A stretch of 64,000 nt of DNA from NCBI RefSeq assembly GCF_004379255.2, contig NC_056038.1, positions 12,562,729-12,626,728 of the forward strand, read 5' to 3'. Both the position numbers and the translations under genes were made by a program. This document shows, one piece after another, positions 11,430-23,125 of this stretch. Position 1 is the first letter of the stretch. Every line of letters begins with the position of its first letter. The DNA comes from Salvia splendens. Taxonomy: Eukaryota > Streptophyta > Magnoliopsida > Lamiales > Lamiaceae. The notes beneath the pieces are model-generated. The model had not been told where the DNA came from and made no database searches. It worked only from the letters and a program-made list of their open reading frames with translations.

Positions 11430-11777
11430 GTTTTGTGGCTGCCAAGGATGAAATCTTGGATGTGAATTGAACGACTATTCGTAGGTATACGACGCAGCGT
11501 CCGGCGGAGACCCAAAGGCTGAGGTTGGTGGGATGCATGGTGGAGAGCTTCGGCTCGTGGAGGCAGTTTTAGAGGCTGGACGACAGCTGTAGCGGGCAGC
11601 GGTGCTGCTGTGCGGCAGTGACTCATCGAGCTCCAGCAGGGTTGGTGCTGCGGTGGCGGCAACGGCCATTCAGTTGGGCGGTGGTCGGTAGACGAGCTGG
11701 TCTTGCTGCCATGGATCAGTGTAGGGATGAGACTTCAACTGCCTGTAGGGGTCGGAGTAGGTTGGATACAATGACTG

Positions 11778-12074
11778 TCAGTATGGCTCCGTGTCGAGCA
11801 GATATGGCGGCTGCTTGAAGGTATGTTGCTGGCAGGTATTTGGAGGCGGTGGCGGTGGCTGGTAGGTGTTTAGAGACGCTGACAACGACTGATTGTGGAA
11901 GTAGGGTGCAACAACGTAGGCTGGCGCCGAATATATTAGCGGCGCATATGAATCCGTGTAGGTGAACAAGTGTTGTTGTTCGTCTATCATGTCTAACTTC
12001 TTGTTTATTCTGTTGCAGACGGCCATTATCCAGTCACATAGGTAAGATAGATAGATTTCTTCGTTGGAAGTCAT
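11778..12074 (-). CDS. Gag-like Pro/Tyr/Gln-rich reading frame of the non-autonomous LTR element
   Basis: About 99 residues from ATG 12074, starting 35 bases inside the LTR. That position is where gag begins in the gypsy elements of this window. The N-terminal part (DWIMAVCNRINKKLDMIDEQ) is helical and resembles the short coiled segment at the start of plant gypsy gag proteins (compare NARFDKMDRQ at 36927). The remainder is rich in Tyr, Pro and Gln (TYQPPPPPPNTCQQ). No capsid or zinc-knuckle motif follows. Function is unknown; it may only be a remnant keeping the packaging region. An identical frame is at 55487-55783. Confidence 0.4.
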   Translation of the reverse strand: MTSNEEIYLSYLCDWIMAVCNRINKKLDMIDEQQHLFTYTDSYAPLIYSAPAYVVAPYFHNQSLSASLNTYQPPPPPPNTCQQHTFKQPPYLLDTEPY

Positions 12075-12108
12075 GGATGGAGGATGAGATCGCGATGAAA
12101 GCACCAAG

Positions 12109-12387
12109 TGAAGAAGATAAAGAAAGTCGCGGAGAAACGTCGCTCTGTCGACAATCGATACTTTTAGGATTCTAGACGGAAAACTAAATAAAGATAAAAG
12201 ACAAATAATTATGATTTCATTGATTGATTGAAGAGAATAACAATAGCCCTATTTATAATACTAATACTAACTTAATGAGCAAGATAAAAGATATGGAAAA
12301 GATATGCAATCCCTATATTATCTAACTAAATAATGCAAATAAATAATAATGCAAGATATGGAAGAGATATGAATATTAAACGTATCA
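12109..12387 (-). repeat. 5' LTR of the non-autonomous gypsy-like element (copy A)
   Basis: 279 bp, TGATACG to TTCA on the minus strand. It matches 8237-8608 apart from the extra tandem block in the latter. It also matches 55818-56096 in copy C, and its inner part recurs right of the N gap at 23126. Confidence 0.75.
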
Positions 12388-12420
12388 GCGACCACCGCAG
12401 CGGTCCTATTGTGGACACTC

Positions 12421-13225
12421 TAAAGGTGTAGATTTAGTCTTAGTTTTGGATTATGATACTATAAGCATTATAAGAGAACCCCAATTCAAACTACTCTTAA
12501 TCTTATTATACACTTGAGATATAAATATTACTTCTCCCGTCCCATAAAAATATGAACATTTGAGATGATACGAGAATTAATAGATAATTGGTAAAATATG
12601 ACAAACAGAAATAAGAAGTATTTATAGTATTGTTAGGGAAGAATATGACGCATCTTATTAGAGAGGAGAAAGTTATTAAAAATAAAAGAAATATTTTTAT
12701 CAATTATCTAAAAATGAAAAACGTTTTTATTTTTTTGACATGGAGGAGGGTGTACAATATATAATTATTTCTATTAAAACATCGACTACGTGGCACCATA
12801 TACCGACCACAGGATTCACCAAGTAAAGAGATACATTCCCCATTTATAAATGTACTTTGACTCGATCAACTCAAGGGATACAACCTGTCAAGAGGTCCAT
12901 ACAACATTTATGGATTTTTTCTCACAATCGAACATATCTCTCAAATGGCTACTCCCTCCGCCCATGAATAAATGTTCCATATTTGACCGTCTTGAATTTT
13001 AAAAAATTAGTTGACTTTATAAAAGAGGAGTTGATAGAAAAGTTAGTAGAACGTGAGTCTTGCTTTTATATATTAGTTTTATATTAAAATGTGAGTGAAA
13101 TGAGTTTGTGGAATGAAGGATTCACCTGCCAAATATAATAAAAGTGAAATAGGACCTTCTTTGACGGACATACGAAAAAGTAAAAATGAAACATTTAACT
13201 GCAAATGGAGAGTATAGTATAACAC
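12421..13225. other. WAK unit A upstream region with a promoter MITE
   Basis: Non-coding. About 12950-13216 starts ctactccctccgcccatga and ends with a weak inverted match (atggagagtatag), so it looks like a degenerate Stowaway-type MITE sitting in the promoter. Block 12781-12910 (cgactacgtggcaccatata to gtcaagaggtcc) recurs upstream of units B and C, and in diverged form at 20270-20400. Confidence 0.5.
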
Positions 13226-13381
13226 AGTGTAATTTGTGGGACACTATGGACCACCTCTATTTATAATGGGACACCGCTCTGGACTAGTGTAATTTGTGGG
13301 ACACTATGGACCACCTGTACTACCACTATGGCAATATATATACTTGAAGCAAGCAAGCATGCAAGCAAGCAAGCAAATTGA
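13226..13381 (+). promoter_or_regulatory. Core promoter and leader of WAK unit A
   Basis: A 31-bp sequence beginning agtgtaatttgtgggacac occurs at 13226-13256 and again at 13286-13316, one 60-bp step apart. A TATA-like TATATATA lies at 13335-13342, about 40 bases before the ATG at 13382. That leaves an unusually short leader, made largely of GCAA repeats (13349-13376). Unit C has the same layout but a shorter TATATA (57609-57614). Assignment as core promoter is inference from position. Confidence 0.45.
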
Positions 13382-14295
13382 ATGTTTAAGATAAGTATGG
13401 TTTGTCAAGTCTGTCTCCTCCCTCTGGCTATAATCTTGGTCCTCCTTCCACCACAACCGACACTTTCCAATTCAATCAGCCGGCCCGGCTGCCCCGACCG
13501 GTGTGGAAATTTACCGATACCATTTCCGTTCGGAGTCGGGTCGGATTGCTCTTTAGATCCATCATTCAACATAAGTTGCTATAATTATTCCAATTCTCCA
13601 ACACCTTTCCTCACTAGTATTCTCACGGTACTGTGGCCAGAGCTGATTGAAATAAACGAATTTCAAGTTCGGATTAAGTTAACCTACCCAGTTTGGTCTT
13701 GCTACACCGAAACTGGAATAGATTGGATGGATGGAGGGTTTGTAGTGAGTTACGATATTAGTGGAGGTCAGTACACGTTCTCTGATGGGAACCGGGTTAT
13801 TGCTATCGGCTGCGACGACGCTGTGGCGTTCAACGGAACAGCCAACGGCCGGAACTTCGCCGGTGGGTGCACAGCTGTTTGTGACAGCAACAATGGTTCA
13901 GCTGCGATTTGTCCAGATGGTAGTGACGCCAGTGAGCTCGGTAACGGCTGTTGCCAGACGCCTATTCCTAAAGGTAAGTCACCTACGGTTTTGCATTTTG
14001 GTATTTTATACAACCCTCCGTACCAAGGAAGATGACCCTTCCTTGGATGACACGAGAATTTATACAACTTTATTTTATATGTGAAGTGGAGAGAGTAAAG
14101 TAGGAGATATGGAATAAAGTAGAGAGAAATGTGTTTCCATTTTTAGTAATGGACCATCTTAGTTGGGAAAAATAAAAATGAAAGTGGGTCATCTTTAATG
14201 AACGAAGGGAGTATTAATTATCTCACTTTATTTTAATCAATTTTTATAGTAGACTTGATATTTCACTAACTCATTGTCGCTTACATATAAAATTA

Positions 14296-15052
14296 AGACT
14301 AAGGTCTATTTTTGGTCCCATACATTTGCCTTAAAAACTTTTTGGTCCCATACATTAAGTTTGTAACCTTTTGGTCCCAAATAATATGTTTTGGTCCAAG
14401 CTTAACTTTATCTGTTAAAACTAACGTGTTTGACCAAATTAATGATTTAATTATATAATATAGTTAATCTAATTAACTTAATTAATACAGTTGTATTAAA
14501 AATTTATGGGGCGTTAATAAAAATATAAATAAAATTTACAGAATTTTAATATTAAAATAATATAATGAAAATAACATTTACCGGACTTAATAAAAATATA
14601 GGTAACATTTACGGGACCATACTTCTTTTTGACCCATCCCCAAAAAACCAACCAATATTCCATATTATTTTTCGGTGAAATCCCGTAAATGTTGTTTTAA
14701 TTCAAATAAAGTAGTTTTTATATTTTAATTTAGAATAATAATTAATTCAGTTAATTATAGATTTTAATTAAGTCAATTTTTTATTTTCAGTAAATTTCTT
14801 TTAATTTAATCAATTTTTTAAGTAAAAAATTATTTTGAAAATTTTAATATTAAATAAATTGAGTTAATTAGGTTAATTATATTATAACTAAGTCATTAAT
14901 TTGGTCAAACATGTTTGACTGTTAGTTTTAACGAAAAATGCTAAGTTTGGACCAAAACATATTGTTTGGGACAAAAATGTCACAAACTTAATGTATAGGA
15001 CAAAAAAGTATTTTAGGGCAAATGTAGGGGGACCAAAAATGGACTTTAGTCT
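14296..15052. mobile_element. Mutator-like MITE in WAK intron 1 (copy A)
   Basis: About 757 bp with long inverted repeats of roughly 110 bases. The left arm reads AGACTAAGGTCTATTTTTGG and onward through repeated TTTTGGTCCCATACATT; the right arm is its complement, ending CCATTTTTGGTCC reversed. The direct repeat aaaatta flanks it (14289-14295 and 15053-15059). No open frame inside. The same insertion lies at 25761-26513 and 58569-59325, so it predates the duplications. Mutator class is inferred from the long repeats. Confidence 0.7.
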
Positions 15053-15311
15053 AAAATTAATACTCCCATGTTTCTGAAAAATATGAACATTTAGTTCGGC
15101 TTAAGTTTGAGTATATAATTGGTAAAGTAAGAGATAAGGAGATAAATGGTAGTGTAGGTAGTGTAAGTGTAGAGTGAGCTCCACATCATTAAAGTTATAA
15201 TTGTATTGTAATGATATAAGTTGTAAATAAAATAATGTGCATGGGTAAATTGTTGTTCCAAAATTAAAAAGTTCATATATTTCAGGACGAACTAATAAGG
15301 AATAGTTCATA

Positions 15312-15534
15312 CTCTCTCCATTCCCTCATAGTTGAGTCATTTTTTCTTTCTTGAGAAGTTCCTTCATTGTTGAGTCATTTCTATATATAGTAATAATATT
15401 CTCACTCTTATTTCCTCTCTCTATTTTTTTTCTTCCCTCTTCCTTTTTTATCTATCGACTTAACAAATTAAACATTTACTATTTTAAACTCCGTGCCGAA
15501 AAGTTCCTCCTCAACTATGAGGGAACGGAGGGAG
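15312..15534. mobile_element. Stowaway-type MITE in WAK intron 1 (copy A)
   Basis: Bounded by TA dinucleotides, with ends ctctctccattccctcatag and the inverted partner ctatgagggaacggagggag. No coding capacity. Orthologous insertions are at 26772-26996 and 59587-59810. Another Stowaway-like sequence with weaker ends lies in intron 2 (about 16395-16625). Confidence 0.65.
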
Positions 15535-18500
15535 TACTTTTCAGGCCGGATGAAATATATAAAAATAGAATCCACATTCCACTAATTTTTTCAGTCCCTT
15601 ACTATATTTCTTCCTCCATCCCAAGAAAGATGAATGAGTTTTTATTTTTAGTAAAGAGTCGTCTTGGATGAAATAAAATCATTTTAAGTGAAATTAAATG
15701 GATGGAATACATTCTTAAAATATGTCTTAGGAGAGTTTATTTTACGTAGAAAATGCCTATTCGGAGAGTTTTATTGTGCAATGAAGATAAAATATAAGTG
15801 CAGGCACAAATAGAATTGAACTAAGAGTATATGATGCACACCAAATTTGGAGGCGAGGCAGAAAGTTTTCAACTGCGGCTACGCCTTTCTAGGAGAAAGG
15901 GGCAACATAGATCCACGCTTCACCCAACTGAATGATTCAAAGCGTTTAAGACGTAGTGACAATTGGGTTTGGGATTTATATGCCGCCAGTGTTAGTGGAT
16001 TGGAGAATCGGAAGCGAGAGTTGCAGCCGCGCACAACAGGGTCGTTCAACTTACGTGTGTGCAGAGAATAGCGAATGTGGTTGATTTTGTTCTGATGCTA
16101 ATGGCTACAATTGCCGCTGCTTTCAAGGATATCAAGGAAACCCTTACCTGCCCTACGGATGTCAAGGTTGGTGCAACATTTTTCGCGTGATGAATAAAGT
16201 AAGAGATATAAAAGATAATTGAATATTTTAATGATTTTCTAAATAAGTGAGAGGTCATCTTGATTGGTATGGGTAAAGCGAGTCATCTTCTGTGGGACGA
16301 AGGAAGTATTATTTGGTACAAAACAAAATATTTATTGCATATTATTTTTAATTATGTAGATAGTGCTTAATTTTTAAAATTTAGACTAATATTCCATCCC
16401 CGTCCCATAGAAATAAGTCATATTTTCTTTTTCGTCCGTCCCATACAAATAGTCCATATCAATTTGTGGTAATCTTTTCTCCTTCCCATTTACTTAATTA
16501 TTTATGGACCCCACTATCTACTACACAATTTCAACTATTTTTTTCTCCTTTTATCTTACTTTAACAATTATGCATTAAAACTCGTGTTGATATTAAATGG
16601 TCTATTTCTATGGGGCAGAGTGAGTATAAAAAATAAATTAATGGTTCATGCATCACGAACGTTACACTAGTATGCATTATAGAGAAGTTGTAAACTAGGC
16701 ATCTTACGGTTGTAAATACACGACTCATACAACATGCTTCACCTTTATTTCTATTTAATACAAAAATTATAAAAAAAATTCATTCGTGTTTCATTTTTAG
16801 TACATTCCATTATTTTGTTTGGATGTCGTTAACTCTTTATTCATGTGGAATACAAAATATTGCATCATTGTTTCATATCAATACAAAAGGTTTTATCAAT
16901 ATTTTATATTGGTTAAAAAAAATCCATCATGGTTTCATGTTTTTGACCCACGTAGGTAAAGAGTTAACGACGTTCAAACACATGACATAATGTATTGAAT
17001 TTAAATGCAAATGAAAATTTAGAACATCGGGCCTAAACTGTTCGTAAACTCAATTTTTCGTAGCAATTGACAAATATTAGGATCCATTTACAGAGTAGAT
17101 AACTCCATAACATATAAGAGAGTTTATCTAACCTAATATAGGTGTTCTTATCATATTTTGTCTATCTCAACTTTCTATTAAACTTAAAAAGACTTATAGA
17201 ATCCACCTACACACTTCATATACCTAGTAGCATTATTATGCTTGTTATAAAAATGCATAGTACAAATAATATACTCCTTCTGTCTGTGAATAGGAGTTCC
17301 GTTTTTCTATTTTAGTCCGTCCACGAATAGGAGTCCTGGTTCACTTTTACCATAAATGGCAATAGGGTTCCACCTTCCACTAACTCATTCTACTCACATT
17401 TCATTTAAACTAATATATACAAGTGGGACCCCTATTCCACTAATTTTTTTCGCTCACTTTTCTTAACATTTCTTAGAACTCGTGCCTTCATATGTATATA
17501 TATTACTCCATTTCATATGTTAGTTTCTGTGGCAGATATTGATGAATGTTCAAATCATACACTTAACCCATGCGATTCAAATTCAATTTGCACAAACACT
17601 CCTGGCTCTGTTAATTGCACGTGTCGAAAAGGATATCGTGGTGATGGATTGTCCAATGGTAAGGGCTGCACTCGGGAGCCACCTTCAGAATGACCATCAA
17701 ATTATTAATAGGTAAATTTTCATTAAGTCCCTATCTTGATTTTAGTTTTAAGCATATACTGTATTATATATTTACTAAATTATATGTGCAGACGAGAATG
17801 CCATTAATGAAATGAAATACAATGAATTAGAAACATTGGAATGAGAGTAGTAAATAAGTTTGATGTTATTTTGTGAAATTGACGAGTATCCCATTCATTC
17901 CCAGGTCTGGCATGTGGGTTAGGATTTCTGTTACTCTTGCCAATTTGTTTCTGGTTGCACAAACAGCTGAAAAACAGAGAAAATAGAAGGCGCAAAGAAA
18001 ATCTCTTCCAAACCCTTCTCTTACAACATCAGACCAATGAAGATACATTTGGAAGAACCAAGCTTTTTCTAGCAAAGGAGCTGGAGAAAGCTACCGATAA
18101 CTTCAAACGAAAATCGAATTCTCGGAAGAGGAGGGCAAGGTGTAGTCTACAAAGGAATGCTATCCAATGGTACAATTGTAGCAATCAAGAACTGAAGGAG
18201 GTTGATGAGACTCAAGTGGAGCAATTCATAAACGAGGTTGTGATATTATCACAAATCAATCATAGGAATGTCGTCAAATTGTTGGGTTGTTGCTTGGCGT
18301 TTGAGGTTCCTCTCCTCGTATACGAGTATGTGCTTAATGGGACACTTTTTGATCTCATTCATCAATCAGAACTTCCAATCTCATGGAACATGCGCATAAA
18401 AATTGCGGGCAGATATAGCAGGTGCAGTGGCTTACTTACATTTTGCATCAGCTGTCCCCATCTATCACAGAGACATCAAGTCCACCAACATCCTTATGGA

Positions 18501-19666
18501 TGAAAAGTACGTTGTCAAAGTGTCGGATTTCGGAACATCCAATTTGTTGCAGTAGACCAAACTCACCTGACCACGCTGGTGAAAGGTACATTCGGATATT
18601 TAGATCCAGAGTATTTCCAGACGAGCCAATATACAGACAAGAGCGACGTTTATAGCTTTGGAGTAATTCTTGTCGAGCTTCTAACAGGACAACGGGCCCA
18701 TATCTTTAGATGCATCACAAGAAAGAAATCTAGCAACACGATTTCTTGCATGTATGGAAGCAGACAATCTTGATGCCATAATAGATACCCAAGTTTCCAA
18801 GCAAGCTAAGAAAGAAGAGGTGATTGCAGTTGCAAGGCTTTGCAAAAAGGTGCTTGAACATCACAGGGATAATGAGGCCAAACATGAAGGAAATAGCCAG
18901 AGAATTGGAAAGTTTGTCTATGTCTCAACTCTCTGCAAATGTTACACATGAAATTGAAGAAGCAACCATGTATGAAGCCAAGTCAGTTTGGTTCCAAACA
19001 TTGATTACACTTGGACAAGTGGTGACACTGTCGCCTCATCATCAGATGCACATCCTCTAATGTCTACAAAATTTTGAACTTATGTCTTTTTTATTGCTCT
19101 TGTAATACCTTTAGTTACAACTAAGCTTTCACATATTACAAATATAATTTCACTTTTACGTGCTGGTAAAAATTATCTACCTCCTTAAATATGACTATTT
19201 TAGTGACGTGTCTCTCTGTTTTTGACATGCATAATAACTACATATCTATGTGTCGTAATTCTCTTCAATAATTATGTCGCTGATTTATGTAGTACTACGA
19301 TTCAATGATTGTTGAAGGAGTTGATCCACATATAGAAAATGATTGTTTAACTCTACACGAATGAAAACATTAACGTAAAGATTTTTGTTTGTTGAAAAGG
19401 TTTTGTAGCTAAGAAGTGAAAGCTGTAAAAAAAGTTCAAATAAGATAAACTACAAATAGGACGGTAAAAAAATCAAATAAGATAAGATTTCACATCAATG
19501 TAAAATTTGAACTAAAATCACTACTAATAGTATAAAAGGACAATGGAATGCATGAATCATAGTCTGATTTATAAACCAAAAGGAATTAAGTCTCCAGTAT
19601 AAGTAATTTATATTGTTCAATTTTACATTTTAAACATAAATTGTCCACAATACAAAATAAATTATA

Positions 19667-19931
19667 CTCCCTCCGCCCCGCTTAAGATGACATGTTTCCC
19701 TTTTAGTTTGTCCCAACTAAGATGACACATTTCTTTTTTTGGAAACTTTCTCTCTCCAATTAATACACCCAACAACTTTTTCTCACTCCTATTAAAATAT
19801 TCATCTTTCTTTATCTCTCTCCTTTAATACTTCCACCTAACTTTTCTCTCTCCAATTAAACACTTTAACCAATAACTCCTAAAATCCCGTGCTGGCCAAG
19901 AAATGTGTCATCTTAGTCGGGACAGAGGGAG
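19667..19931. mobile_element. Stowaway MITE downstream of unit A
   Basis: 265 bp, flanked by TA, with ends ctccctccgccccgcttaag and the inverted partner ttagtcgggacagagggag. Non-coding. The same insertion lies at 31135-31400 in unit B and begins at about 63949 in unit C. Confidence 0.8.
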
Positions 19932-20936
19932 TATATAAATATATCCGTCTATATATAAAATGCAAATTAAACAATCTATTTCTAAAATGGAAAACTCAAC
20001 AATAGAAAATGTAATCTGCCTATAACTAAAATGCAATCTTCTAAAATTCATCTATTAAAATACAAATGTATATTGCTTTTTAATATTTATAATATTGGAT
20101 GTTCGTTCCACATGACAGCAACGAGATTGGATGTAACTTAGCACTTAAATTAGTTATCATATTAGTATATCCTTATGTATATATAACATAATAAATAAAT
20201 ATATAAAACTATTAAAGTAGGACATTCAAACTACGTTGAAAAATAGAACTATCTCAAATTATTTCGATTAGGATATCGACTACTTTGCACCATTATAGCC
20301 GAGCAAAGGATTCACCAGGTGAAGTGGTCTTCCACATTTATTAATGCCTTTTGACCCGAACAAGGTATTCACCCGGTCAAGACGTCCATATTAGTACATT
20401 TTTTATTGTTTGTATGTCGATCCATTCAACATGTTCAATATTTTTAATAAAATATCTATTTATCTCTCACAGTCTTACATAATTCTCGGATTATTACAAA
20501 TACTTGACTAATTTTAAATATTATTGAACAAAAAATTAGATTAATTATGACCTTTATTTACAAGTAATTATACAATCGAACGTGTCTGTAAAGAAATATG
20601 CTTATAAACTATTTTCATATAATTGAAGTGAGTTCCATACTATTTGGTGCTAGCAGCATCTTAAAAATAAAATCAAATATTTGAATTAACTAAAAGAAAA
20701 ATTATTTAATGGTTCCCTCTATTGTTAATAATATAGTAACGCTTTCCATCCCCAGTTAATTGTCACCAATTTATTTTTTCGTTCGTCCCCAATTAATTGA
20801 CACACTTTATTTTGACTAGTTTTAATAATGTACATCACATTTCACTAACTTATTTCACTTACATTTTATTGTAAAATTAATATATAAAAGTTGGACTTAT
20901 ATTCCATTAACTTTTTTCCACCAACTTTCGCAATAC

Positions 20937-20990
20937 ATACGCCTTTCTAGGAAAAATGGCGATAGATCGGCGCCTCACCCAACTAAATCA
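20937..20990 (+). pseudogene. Shard of WAK exon 2 (copy A spacer)
   Basis: About 54 bases match the exon 2 segment coding [18 protein letters not shown], with changes (aggaaaaatggcgat in place of aggagaaaggggcaa). A frame consistent with YAFLGKNG followed by RRLTQLN is visible. It lies 540 bases right of a diverged copy of the WAK upstream block (20270-20400). Together they look like a nearly erased older WAK gene. The B counterpart is 32407-32462. Confidence 0.6.
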
Positions 20991-21499
20991 CTACTAATAG
21001 TACTCCCTTCGTTCCTTCATAGTTGAGTCATTTTTTTCATTTCAGGAAGTTCTTCATAGTTGAGTCATTTCCATATATGTAACTGTTTTCTCTCTTTCTT
21101 CCTTTATTCTCTCTTACTTTATTCTCTCTACTTTATTCACTTATACTTTATTCTCTCTATCTTTTCCTCTCTTCTTACTTATTTTATCTATTTATTTAAC
21201 ACATCCAACTTCATTTCTAAAACTCTGTGCAGAAAAGTTTCGCCTCTACTATGAAGAACAAGAGGAGTATAAAAAGGACAATGGAATGCAATGAATCACT
21301 ACTATTTCACTACATTTCTATTTCCACCCACTTTTTATTATATTTCTTAAAAATCCGTACCGGGTCAAAAGATGCCATTAATGGGCGACGAGTGAGTAAT
21401 ATTTGGAAAATTTTAATCTAACAAATGATACACATCAGTCTACAATGTTATTATAATTAAAGCACCATTTAAATTTGTACCTTAACTCTATATGTTTTA

Positions 21500-21560
21500 T
21501 ATATATTAGTATTAACACCCGAGCTATGCACGGGAATATAAGAGTTTCAAAATAATGAAT
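21500..21560. other. Helitron-like 5' signature
   Basis: The phrase attaacacccgagctatgcacggg resembles the CCCGTGCGATGCACGGG box near the 5' end of many plant Helitrons. No CTRR end with hairpin was identified downstream, so this is a weak hint only. B counterpart: about 32970-33015. Confidence 0.25.
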
Positions 21561-22831
21561 ATAACATATAATAAATATATAGAAATAAGAATTGAAAGCA
21601 ATATGGAGATTTAAAAAAACATAATGTACTTATCTTGTCTCACTCAAAATGAAGAATTATACTATTCCCCAGTGAATGAAACATTTATGCAATTTAATTA
21701 TAATCTAAGTGAAGTAAAAACAATAAAATTATGACAAAAATAATATGTGTGACTAATGATCAAAGAGTATGAATTAATTAGAATAAGATATACAAATAAA
21801 GAAAATATGTGTGAGTAAAGATGTTTATTGAAAGTGATATGCAAGCCATTAATCCAAATAAAAGGTAATTTATAGCTTAATTTATAAAAAATTAATTTGA
21901 AAAATATATGGAATATTAAACATATCCACATTAAATATATGAATAATTTAAATCATATAAATTTAAAACTTCTTTGAGAAGTCAAGGTTAGAAAATTTGT
22001 ATTATCCAATAATCACATTTATTGACTGTTTATTTCTTTCTTTTAATTTCAGACCATAGCATAACTTGATATACATTGCCAAGACTAAATGAATTTTTAT
22101 ATTGGAAAGAATAAATTTTCTTACTTCCCGCCACATATACGTATAAAAAGTAATTACTATTATCACTTAAAATAACGATAATATTTTATGCTTCTTGTTT
22201 GTTTTGAATAATGTGAGAATTTACACTACTCTTTATATTAAGAAGTTATACAAACTTTATAAGTTAGATTTAATTTTAAATATATATAATGTCACCTTAT
22301 TCCTTAGTTTAATCTATAAACTTAGTAGTATTGTTTAATTAGAGACGAATTAAAATATAAGAACTAAAAACTTTAATTGAGTAAATATAGGATGGAAATT
22401 GTAAGCATTACATATATGTGTTGTCGTTTAGCTTGTGAATTAATTCGGAGAAAAAGTATTGCAATAAATGATTAAATCTCAATTTTAACCTAAATAAATG
22501 GAAGGCAAACTAAATTGTCTAGCACAATTCCAATTTAACTCAAATATAAGGCTAATTAATATATAAATTTAATAACTTAATTATAAAAAAAAATTAATGG
22601 TAGTGCACTATTTAAATGTGTTTTAAACTTCTTCAAGAAGTTAGCATTTTATGGGCTATTATTTGTCAATTGTTTGCCTTAAAAAATTCCATTTTTTGAC
22701 CCGAGATAATGTTCTCGCGCCTATTTGGACCGAGTCACCATAACGCGCGGCTGCTTGATTTTCCGAAATTGCCACATATAATCAAACTACAAAACAAATT
22801 AATGAATCGAGCCCCCGGGCTCTGATACCAC

Positions 22832-23041
22832 TGTTAGGAATTTCTTGTTATTCATCTAATGAGCGCAGCGGAACTTGCAGACATGAATAACAGATCTAGA
22901 TTCATAATCATATTGCAAGTTGAGCACTAATACCAACGGAACTAAATCTCACTTGTTTTTGTGTTTTCTTCTTCTACATTGTGTCCCTGCAAGTTTGCAA
23001 TCCACACTATCGAGGTCACGTTATTCGGTCCATGCATGGAA
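22832..23041 (-). mobile_element. Start of a copia LTR, cut by the N gap
   Basis: TGTTAGGAATTTCTTG and the following bases match the LTR at 34319 onward. Just left of it, 22820-22831 (gctctgatacca) is the complement of the copia primer-binding site TGGTATCAGAGC. Agreement with the B copy worsens toward the gap. Confidence 0.7.
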
Positions 23042-23125
23042 NNNNNNNNNNNNNNNNNNNNNNNNNNNNNNNNNNNNNNNNNNNNNNNNNNNNNNNNNNN
23101 NNNNNNNNNNNNNNNNNNNNNNNNN
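23042..23125. other. Assembly gap of 84 N
   Basis: Unresolved bases. To the left the sequence is a copia LTR. To the right it is the interior of the non-autonomous gypsy-like LTR (equivalent of about 12212 and 55921). The missing piece should therefore contain far more than 84 bases if unit B resembles unit C. Confidence 0.97.

Larger units (their letters stand above)
8237..12387 (-). mobile_element. Non-autonomous Ty3/gypsy-like LTR element (LARD-type)
   Basis: On the minus strand a 279-bp LTR (12387-12109) runs from TGATACG to CTTCTTCA. It is followed directly by the primer-binding-like sequence CTTGGTGCTTTCATCGCG, typical in position and form for plant Ty3/gypsy elements. The internal part has a short Pro/Tyr/Gln-rich gag-like frame, an FKBP15-like fragment, and a terminal stretch reading [15 protein letters not shown] that runs through the polypurine tract (ggcggggg) into the second LTR (10054-10048 plus 8608-8237). 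No protease, reverse transcriptase or integrase is present. The second LTR is split by a solo LTR and holds an internal tandem duplication of roughly 110 bp. Flanks (tcaag and gcgac) do not form a target duplication, so an edge may be rearranged. Confidence 0.72.
7790..12420. mobile_element. Candidate outer TIR element enclosing the transposon nest
   Basis: GAGTGTCCACAATAG (7790-7804) occurs in inverted orientation as CTATTGTGGACACTC (12406-12420), a perfect 15-base inverted repeat 4.6 kb apart. The left arm (7790-8236) is rich in CAGCCACGCC and related motifs, and the right arm (12388-12420) is only 33 bases. Everything between is younger inserted material. Flanking trinucleotides are caa on the left and taa on the right, which could be a decayed 3-bp target duplication of the PIF/Harbinger type. 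The superfamily is inference. The right end is repeated in units B (around 23331 and 23886) and C (near 56129 and 56693). Confidence 0.5.
13382..19077 (+). pseudogene. Wall-associated kinase, unit A (frameshifted copy)
   Basis: Four exons align with intact unit C: 13382-13973, 15804-16166, 17536-17711 and 17905-19077. Exon 1 is open (signal peptide and GUB_WAK domain). Exon 2 has a lost T near 15866, a gained G near 15965, and a gain and loss near 16079/16088. Exon 3 has lost an A near 17689. Exon 4 has small indels near 18105, 18190, 18407, 18540, 18697, 18840 and 18987, which break the kinase frame repeatedly. The P-loop, HRDIK and DFG regions are still recognisable in pieces. Splice sites are kept. 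Single-base indels in homopolymers with almost no substitutions suggest sequencing error; if real, the gene is dead. As a WAK it would bind pectin outside the cell and signal through its cytoplasmic kinase. Confidence 0.82.
19078..22831. other. Spacer downstream of WAK unit A, with WAK relics and MITEs
   Basis: No intact gene. It contains a 3' UTR stretch, a Stowaway MITE (19667-19931), a diverged copy of the WAK upstream block (about 20270-20400), a shard of WAK exon 2 (about 20937-20990), a second Stowaway-like sequence (about 21005-21270) and a Helitron-like phrase attaacacccgagctatgca (21511-21530). Short pieces resembling a gypsy pol tail and a copia leader lie at 22690-22831. The whole spacer recurs at 30570-34318. 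Confidence 0.6.

Noticed and set aside
11236..11430. Open frames within the hAT element, with repeated VYRT/RYGI-like residues
   Set aside because: They are the translation of the GGTATACCG repeats and occur in several frames on both strands.
13761..14084. Second open frame overlapping WAK exon 1
   Set aside because: It overlaps the conserved GUB_WAK frame in another phase and runs over the exon 1 splice site; the equivalent in paralogue D is also only a shadow.
17905..19077. Programmed frameshifting in the WAK kinase exon of unit A
   Set aside because: The shifts are many, in both directions and scattered, and unit C has one open frame over the same bases. Sequencing error or decay explains them better.
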